Shown: piece by piece, positions 58,289 to 64,000 of the stretch
Layout of the letters: every line of letters starts with the position of its first letter
Position numbering within the stretch: the stretch's first letter is position 1
Source of the DNA: Oscheius sp. JU75
Lineage: Eukaryota; Nematoda; Chromadorea; Rhabditida; Rhabditidae
NCBI GenBank assembly: GCA_037178855.1
Contig: JASJZC010000005.1
Span: 8,680,001-8,744,000 of the forward strand
DNA length: 64,000 nt
Direction of reading: 5' to 3'
Notes under the pieces: generated by a model
The model's input: the letters and a program-made list of their open reading frames with translations, nothing else
Databases searched by the model: none
What the model was told of the DNA's origin: nothing
Translations under genes and position numbers: made by a program

Positions 58289-59549
58289 ATGGACGCGTCC
58301 TCTGTTCAGATCACATTCGAAGACCCCAATCACTATCGGAACATTGTCTTCCCATCAGCTACAGTCCTTTTCATCGTGGCCACAATAGGAATTGCCGGAC
58401 ATATTTGCATCATCGGGGCTACTTGTCGTTTCAAGTATACCATTGCAACTTGGTAGAGAGCGTCCCATTTCAGGCATATACAAAAGCCCTGTAACGTTCT
58501 GATAGCTCTCCAGGCTGTTGGAGATCTTGGCCACCAGATTGGGCAAATTCCATACGCTTACCTGATCTACAGTGGAGCAACCTTTGTTAGTTTACGGTAA
58601 GAGAGAGTACTTCAAGAAGGCAACGTTGGTTACAGATCCTGTTTTTGGATTCAACTAATTCCAGCAATATGTACCCAGCATTCGATCATGTTGCTGGTAT
58701 CAATTGGTCTGGATCGGCTGTTCTGTATCAGCGCACCTTTTAGGTTGGATTTCTAGATGCTTAATAAAGCCACTGATTCCACAGTTAGACAGCGGCCTTC
58801 TGTAAAGCTTGCCAGTTAGACGATCCCGCTGATGATTAAATCGATAAGTTCCATTCCAGCTATTTGAAAGTGAGCAACCATGAAGTCAAACGACTTTTCT
58901 ACCTCCTTGTCGTCAACATTTTGCCCTTGTTTTATGCCGGCTGGCTAGCAATGATATCTTTTGTAGAAATGGAAAAATCTCCCGAACGGTAAGTCGTACC
59001 TAATAGACCAACTGTTCATTTCCAGAGAAACCCTCTGTCTCATTCCTGCCTTCTTCGCCGGTCAAGCTGAGCAACTTTGGGCTATGACAACTGTTCTTTT
59101 AGCATTTCTAGCAGTGCTTGTTTATGTAATCATCTGGGCGATTATCTGGAGAAAGTCTGACGTTGCTGCAAATGTCAGGAATACATTGAAGCCCTTGACC
59201 ATCGTTCTCAGTCTGACCTTCTTTGGCTGGTTTATAGGCATGTCCCTCGTGGCAGTCATCACCATGCAGTCCTCCTTCACAAGTAACTTTCTCGAATGAC
59301 TGCTTGAAGTTTAGTATTTCAGACAACGAGAGAATGGGTTATTCTTCATATGCTGGGATCAGCATAAACTCTGCCATTGCAGCTAACTACTTCGTGTATA
59401 GGTTTTTTGGGTATGTGAATTTGCAGAAGAGTATATCGAAATTGTTCAGATCTGATTATAAGCTGGCCTTTAAAAACCTATTCAAATCGAGAAGCCGAAT
59501 TGCTTACGAAGAAAACAGTAGAGCCAAGTCGAGCAAAACTGGAAATTGA
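58289..59549 (+). CDS. Serpentine receptor, Srsx class
   Basis: Six exons (58289-58434, 58474-58596, 58636-58743, 58860-58988, 59026-59282, 59323-59549) join in phase to 329 aa. Srsx receptors are rhodopsin-like solo family members. TM1 is VLFIVATIGIAGHICIIGA, then KPCNVLIALQAVGDLGHQIG (TM2), CFWIQLIPAICTQHSIMLL (TM3), and IGLDRLFCISAPF, the D-R motif typical of Srsx. TM4-TM7 follow (LLVVNILPLFYAGWLAMI, LLAFLAVLVYVIIWAIIW, IVLSLTFFGWFIGMSLVAVI, INSAIAANYFVYRFFG). The basic tail is Ser-rich. An upstream in-frame ATG at 58229 would add 20 residues; the chosen start gives a normal N-terminus. Confidence 0.9.
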
Positions 59550-60016
59550 AAACTAAAATCTTCCCATATAATGATGTGATGTTGAATAGCAGTAAACATA
59601 AACTTATTCCGACATTCTTTTTTTTTTGGTTATTTAGGTTTAGGAACTGGACAAGTGAACAAATAAGGGAAGCGCCTAAATGTAGTTGGAATTGTTTTTC
59701 AGATCATGGAACGTGCAGTTTCTTCATGCAACTTATACAGCTTTATCGCCGCTTTTACGACTTTCAATATCGGTTTTGATCGCTTAAATTTACATTAGAG
59801 CCTGAGGTTCGATTGGTCGAAAAAGACTGCTTACGTTTCACAGCAACGTATATGTATATGTATATTTAGCGCAGTTTCCATTTTTGCATATGGTAGTTGG
59901 CGATGTACGCAGCCTCATAGGACCCGACGCCTAGAGAGGAGGCTATTTTTACAACCTTAGTAGCCCACCGTTTCCTCTCTCTGATCATTTCTTTTTTTTA
60001 AAGGTTTTTCCAGAGC

Positions 60017-61150
60017 ATGTACCGCATCTGCGTTTTATGCGGCTGGGGACGAAAGGAATGTCTCGAAAGTGTCAAGTTCTTTTCCATACCAAAAGAGGCG
60101 GGACTTCAGAAACTGGAATGGATGCATGTTCTTGCTGATAAAGCTAGTTATAATTTTTTATTTCAGCTTACCGTACATTCCAGAGAAAAAATGGGTTCAA
60201 AAAGGTGGACAGCGTCTGCAGTATACATTTCCAGACCAGTAGACCGAGTAGTGATCCAACCCACGTCGATTTTGCTCCAAATCAGTACTTGGAGAGGAAA
60301 ACAGTACCTCAATCGGTAGGGTACTTCCTTCTCTACTTACATTTGAAAAAAAAGAGACGACAGCGACTTCTTTATTGCATTATTTCATGAGCAATTGACT
60401 CCACAGTTAGACAGCAGCGTCGTTGTGGCTCATTTCCCTACCGAAAACTCAATAAAGTCTTTCAGCTCCGAGAATCGTGTCTCCGCCATTTCTCCGTCGA
60501 AACTCCAGAAGGTAACAATCTCATCACTTTTGTTCATTCTTCATTTTCCAGTTATGGAAAGGAGGGAAGCTCGATTAAATGCACTGCACATGAGAACCAA
60601 AACATTGAGAGAGATACAGAAGGAACCTAGCGACGCTTGGCTGAAACGGAAGCGGGAACGAGATGAGAAGAGGAAACAGATGCGAACCAGTAGCTCTGAG
60701 GATGCTTGGAGAAAGGCTGGTCCGTCGATTGGAGTCGCCGAAAGTAGTGCTATCCATAATTCGATTCCCAAGAACCGTACAGAAGCGGAGGACGTACATG
60801 TGGACGTTCATGAGGAGGAAGATGAACATATCAACGTGGAGGAACATGAATTTGATGAGGAGCCGGGAGTGGAGATATACTACGACGATTCGGGACCAAT
60901 TTTGGATGTCGAACATGAGGAAGAGGTTATAGCCGAAGACGTGCCTCAGTCCTATAGACGATCAGTTGTCGATGAGCGTGGCGTGGTGCAGCGACCGCTT
61001 GTATCATATGGTAGACTGGCTACAACATCGAACCGAATAGCCCCACATCGTCAGTACTATATCAGCCAAGTCCAGCAGCCGCGACCGACAACTTCTTATA
61101 GTTATCAAACAAAGAGAAGAATTGTCTATATCCAGAAACCAGTACAATAA
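60017..61150 (+). CDS. THAP-domain protein, C2CH zinc finger, putative DNA-binding
   Basis: Exon 60017-60146 encodes MYRICVLCGWGRKECLESVK (first Cys pair) and W in LEWMHVL. Exon 60167-60315 supplies CSIHF (Cys-His pair), completing the THAP C2CH zinc finger, which binds DNA in transcription factors and P-element-type transposases. Exon 3 starts at 60407 (LDSSVVVAHFPTENS). After KLQK a donor/acceptor pair (40 nt) would shift the frame, whereas the unspliced frame stays open to 61150, so the splice there is unsettled. The C-terminal half is charged: a basic helix (WLKRKRERDEKRKQM), a long Asp/Glu/His stretch, and an Arg/Tyr/Gln tail. There is no transposase nuclease domain, so it is more likely a host regulator. 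Confidence 0.7.
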
Positions 61151-61329
61151 ATTCGATACATTGTTTCTCGAAGACACTGGTATTTTTGAATTCCTATAGG
61201 CAGTTTCTTATATACTAGCCACCAAATTATGTTTTCTGATTTTATGCTATTATACGGATCTCTAGAATTAAAGATGGTTTCTATTTATCGGCTGTTGATT
61301 GGTAGTGACTGGTACCTTACTTTCTTCGA

Positions 61330-61960
61330 CCACAAGCTCTTGAAGGCTTTCTTGTAGTCAGATCTAAATTTAAAAAGATGTCTTCAGAAGTCATGTTAAC
61401 CTACCCAAAATACTTGTAGACAGAGTAGGTGACAGCAATGGAAGCGTTGATACTGTGTCCGGCGTAGGCTGAATATCTTACTCGGAGGTTCACTGAAATA
61501 GGCAATTTCAGAACAGTGAGGCTAGGAACCTTGTCTGCTTGGAGGTGGCTACTACCATTCCAATAAACCAGCCGAAGAATTCCAAAAAGAAAATGATACT
61601 GAGAGGTTTCAAAGTACTCTTGATGCATTGAACGACGTCTGAAACTTTGCCGAAATAGATGCCCAGCCCTTCAGTATTTGATTGCAATTCGGAGTCTACA
61701 GGTGCTGAAGTACAAACTGCTGTGTTGCATACAAAGTGCAGGGATTAGCTGTAGCCAGTAGCATGTTCTGCAGCTTCCGTGTAGAGGATCTTCAATGAAA
61801 GCTGACCGTTGCCTCACAAACGTTATTCCATTGAAGATGAGGAAAGTGGAAGGAGCCTGGCCGAGTTGGTGCCCGAAGTCACCGACGCATAGAAGAGCAA
61901 TGTTGCAGGGGTTGTGCAGGTATCTGAACCGCATTTTAAGGAGATTGACTAAAAACAATG
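61330..61960 (-). pseudogene. Srsx-like receptor pseudogene
   Basis: The minus strand reads LHNPCNIALLCVGDFGHQLG and CYWLQLIPALCMQHSS, matching TM2-TM3 of the intact Srsx gene 2-3 kb away. It then jumps to a TM6-TM7 part (LKPLSIIFFLEFFGWFIG in one frame, SAYAGHSINASIAVTYSVYK in another). TM3 end, TM4 and TM5 are missing. The gene's intron between TM2 and TM3 lacks a GT donor here. Confidence 0.85.
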
Positions 61961-62230
61961 ATGATCAGCACACTTGAACTGTTATTTTGAGCCTTTAAGA
62001 TGGCAAGACGTTTGGGAATGTTTTCGGTTTCGTGAGACTTGTCATTTCTTTACATAGTCTGTCTGGGATCCTTGGAACCTGCTATCCTATTTTCCAGAAT
62101 CAGACATGGGAATCACTGGACAAAAAGGACAGTCGGGGTCTGACTCACGTTCATGTCACTGATCAAAACCTGATGCTGAACATGCCGATTCCACGGTCAA
62201 AATAAGCGCATTGTCGTTGGTCTAGTCTAC

Positions 62231-62237
62231 TTATAAA
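62231..62237 (+). promoter_or_regulatory. TATA-box-like sequence
   Basis: TTATAAA lies 39 nt upstream of the ATG of the Gly/Gln-rich secreted protein, a suitable place for a core promoter with a short leader. Confidence 0.45.
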
Positions 62238-62275
62238 CCCAGGATCAGAAGAGAGTAGACAGATCCATTCTCAAC

Positions 62276-62674
62276 ATGAAATTCTTCCTTATTGCTCCCT
62301 TGGCTCTTCTGACTATTACTATTGCTCAACCTGTCAGCCAAACTGGTCGTCCTGAAGCTGGAGGACAAGGACAACATGGGCTGTCTGGAGCCAATGGCCA
62401 ACAGTCTGGTCAGCAAGTACCATTCACTGGACAACCTGGACAGAAGTCTGGTCAAGAAAGAGCTTTATCTGGACAGACTGGAGAGAAGACAGGTCAGCAA
62501 GTCTCTGGACAATCTGGACAACCTGGACAGTCCTTCAATGGTCAAATGGGACAAAGACAATCGGGACAGCTAGGCTCAGCCTCTGGCCAATCGGGTCAAC
62601 AGAACTCTGGACAAGCTGGTCAATATGGTCAGCAGGGTCAGAACAACGAAAACAAGAAAGGTGGTCAACAGTAA
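62276..62674 (+). CDS. Secreted Gly/Gln/Ser-rich low-complexity protein
   Basis: A single uninterrupted exon encodes 132 aa: a signal peptide (MKFFLIAPLALLTITIAQ) then imperfect short repeats built on S-G-Q-x-G-Q and S-G-Q-P-G-Q, with almost no hydrophobic or Cys residues. It ends in a Lys-rich tip (NENKKGGQQ). Such composition suggests an extended, hydrophilic secreted or cuticle-associated protein. No family is recognised. The stop TAA (62672-62674) directly abuts the stop of the opposite-strand ENT gene. Its poly(A) signal AATAAA (62683-62688) lies inside that gene's coding sequence. Confidence 0.8.
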   Translation: MKFFLIAPLALLTITIAQPVSQTGRPEAGGQGQHGLSGANGQQSGQQVPFTGQPGQKSGQERALSGQTGEKTGQQVSGQSGQPGQSFNGQMGQRQSGQLGSASGQSGQQNSGQAGQYGQQGQNNENKKGGQQ

Positions 62675-64000
62675 TCAACCGAAATAAAGCGTAATGCAAG
62701 TCTTATTCGTACTCTTATCGTAACACGTCCAATAATCATGGTCGGTTTTCAATCCTCCGAACGCCTCGACCATACTTGTGATGGCTGGCGTGAAGCCCAC
62801 TCCGGCCATGATTCCTCCAACCAGACACAGAGCAGCGATCTGACCGGCAACTTTTTGGAGATGGGGAGGAGCGGATCTAAAACAAAAACTTTGCCATCGG
62901 GTGATCACTAAACCAACCCAGATGCATACATCATTCCCATTGAGCTGAAGTATCCGGAACTGAAAGATAGGACAGTGTTTCCGAAGATCCACCAGAAGGG
63001 GCTTGAGAACAGGACGTACATGGTACGATCACTGTCGTAAGGACAAAGCATGAAGAAGGGGATGAAGAGGAGACGGAGGAAGACGGGTATGAAGACGAGC
63101 TTCTTGGGCTGAAAATAAGGTAACTTATGACTTGTAAACACCTTTATCCATATGATTTACAGACGGTAAGTCTTAGTATTCTGTTGATCCGACTCGCAAG
63201 TTACATGACAAGTACGCAATTGGACAACTCTTATTATCTATCTGGTCTTTTGGAACATTTGTCTTGGCACTCTTTTGGCAAAGAGTCAGGTGTGGTCCTA
63301 TCTTAGAGACCGAAAGAATCCAAGATCATCAAATCCCAGGTAACTAAATCATGTAAAGTAAGATGACTCTAAGAAAATGCTACTCTGTTTATGTAAAATG
63401 ACACGCTGTCACACGCGACCCAAATGTGGCCACTTCAAAAAATGGTGACGTATTGATGTTTCGGAACATACTGTTTTGTAAGAGAGAAAGAGAAATTTGA
63501 ATTAAAACGGTTGGTAACGATTTATCCCTGTTGCCTTTAGGGTAGAGGGTTTAAAATGACTGCCTGCCAATAAAAACCTACATAGAATCGCTTAAAACAG
63601 GGTCACTTTTGATCTGACTTTGAAGAGAACTAAATACTTACGAATTGCACAAATCCAGCTGCGAAATTACCAAGAGCTGCCATCAGGTTGAAGTTCAAAA
63701 ATACGGTTATATCTTGGTAAATACTTCCTAAACGATCACGACTTTCACTTTTCAAAAACTTTATCTTACCAAAATTGGTGGTTATTGGACATGTATATTC
63801 ACACGGAACGGGCATTCCTACTAATACTGTCGGGAAAATAGCCAAACTGACAAAGAAGGTCAGGAAGACGTTCAGGAATTGGAGCCAGCACTGTAAGCCT
63901 CACTATAACCCTTCAAGGGATACTTACAATTTTAATGGTTGCCCAATACTGGTTGACTAGAATATCCCAGACGTCTCGGAAGCTGCTTGGACGAATAGTA
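62675..64000 (-). CDS. Equilibrative nucleoside transporter (SLC29/ENT), C-terminal part, 5' end outside window
   Basis: ENT proteins are 11-TM carriers moving nucleosides across membranes without ion coupling. Exons 64000-63928 (partial), 63890-63770, 63727-63642, 63108-62918 and 62876-62675 join in phase. Landmarks: QFLNVFLTFFVSLAIFPTVL (TM7-type segment), FLNFNLMAALGNFAAG, VFLRLLFIPFFMLCPYDSD (the R-x-x-x-x-P-x-x-x-x-C TM9 motif), SFSSGYFSSMGMMYASG (the G-Y-x-S-x-x-M motif), and LQKVAGQIAALCLVGGIMAG (TM11). The tail is short and has two Cys. A 533-nt intron (63109-63641) is long for this genome. The N-terminal half is beyond 64000. Confidence 0.88.

Noticed and set aside
59850-59872. TATATGTATATG run considered as a promoter element of the THAP gene
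   Set aside because: Simple repeat, 150 nt upstream; not specific enough to call.
1-64000. CRISPR arrays, rRNA genes, bacterial-type operons or viral genes
   Set aside because: No regularly spaced repeats, no rRNA-like segments and no viral polymerase, capsid or integrase; the only polymerase-like genes are RTE retrotransposons.

Overview
This is nuclear DNA from a nematode. The evidence is a dense set of multi-exon genes with very short GT-AG introns (often 32-45 nt), several nematode-type serpentine chemoreceptor families (Srh/Sri-like, Srt-like, Str/Srd-like, Srsx), a soluble guanylate cyclase with an H-NOX domain, an S28 peptidase, an F-box-like gene and RTE-type retrotransposons. The species cannot be named from the sequence. 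There is no sign of prokaryotic or organellar DNA. All gene models below were built by hand from reading frames, splice sites and phase arithmetic.

Layout. 0-3.5 kb: 3' end of a kinesin-2 motor (KIF3B/KLP-11 type), then a basic Ser/Arg-rich protein with a C-terminal membrane anchor. 4.4-6.0 kb (-): a CDC50/TMEM30 P4-ATPase subunit. 7.6-8.4 kb: chemoreceptor debris. 8.9-10.3 kb (+): a TSPO homologue. 10.7-11.9 kb: a retrotransposon scrap and chemoreceptor debris. 12.4-15.0 kb (-): a peptide-type GPCR. 15.7-16.1 kb: a foldback MITE. 19.2-20.8 kb (+): an SLC17-type transporter. 20.8-25.3 kb: apparently gene-free. 25.3-33.3 kb: a chemoreceptor cluster (one intact gene, several pseudogenes) invaded by two RTE retrotransposons lying tail to tail. 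33.4-38.3 kb: F-box-like and unknown genes, a foldback repeat and a secreted Cys-rich protein. 41.0-46.3 kb (-): an S28 serine peptidase and a soluble guanylate cyclase. 46.9-55.3 kb: a second chemoreceptor cluster with three apparently intact genes, three pseudogenes and a degenerate tandem-repeat protein gene. 55.6-56.8 kb: a phytanoyl-CoA dioxygenase gene with a frameshift. 58.3-62.0 kb: an intact Srsx receptor, a THAP-domain gene and a decayed Srsx copy. 62.3-64.0 kb: a secreted Gly/Gln-rich protein converging stop-to-stop on an equilibrative nucleoside transporter that runs off the window.

How the genes relate. There is no operon-like functional grouping. The chemoreceptors, the peptide GPCR and the H-NOX guanylate cyclase are sensory or neuronal functions by family. 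CDC50, TSPO, SLC17, ENT, PHYH and S28 are membrane or metabolic housekeeping functions. The chemoreceptor areas show birth-and-death evolution: near-intact genes lie beside copies with stops, frameshifts and truncations, and one ~88-bp repeat sits at the same place in two truncated receptor copies 22 kb apart. I did not find a convincing wholly new multi-gene system. The most unusual items are the extremely short introns, a GC-AG intron, an intron apparently turned into coding sequence, abutting convergent stop codons, and a decayed repeat-protein gene.
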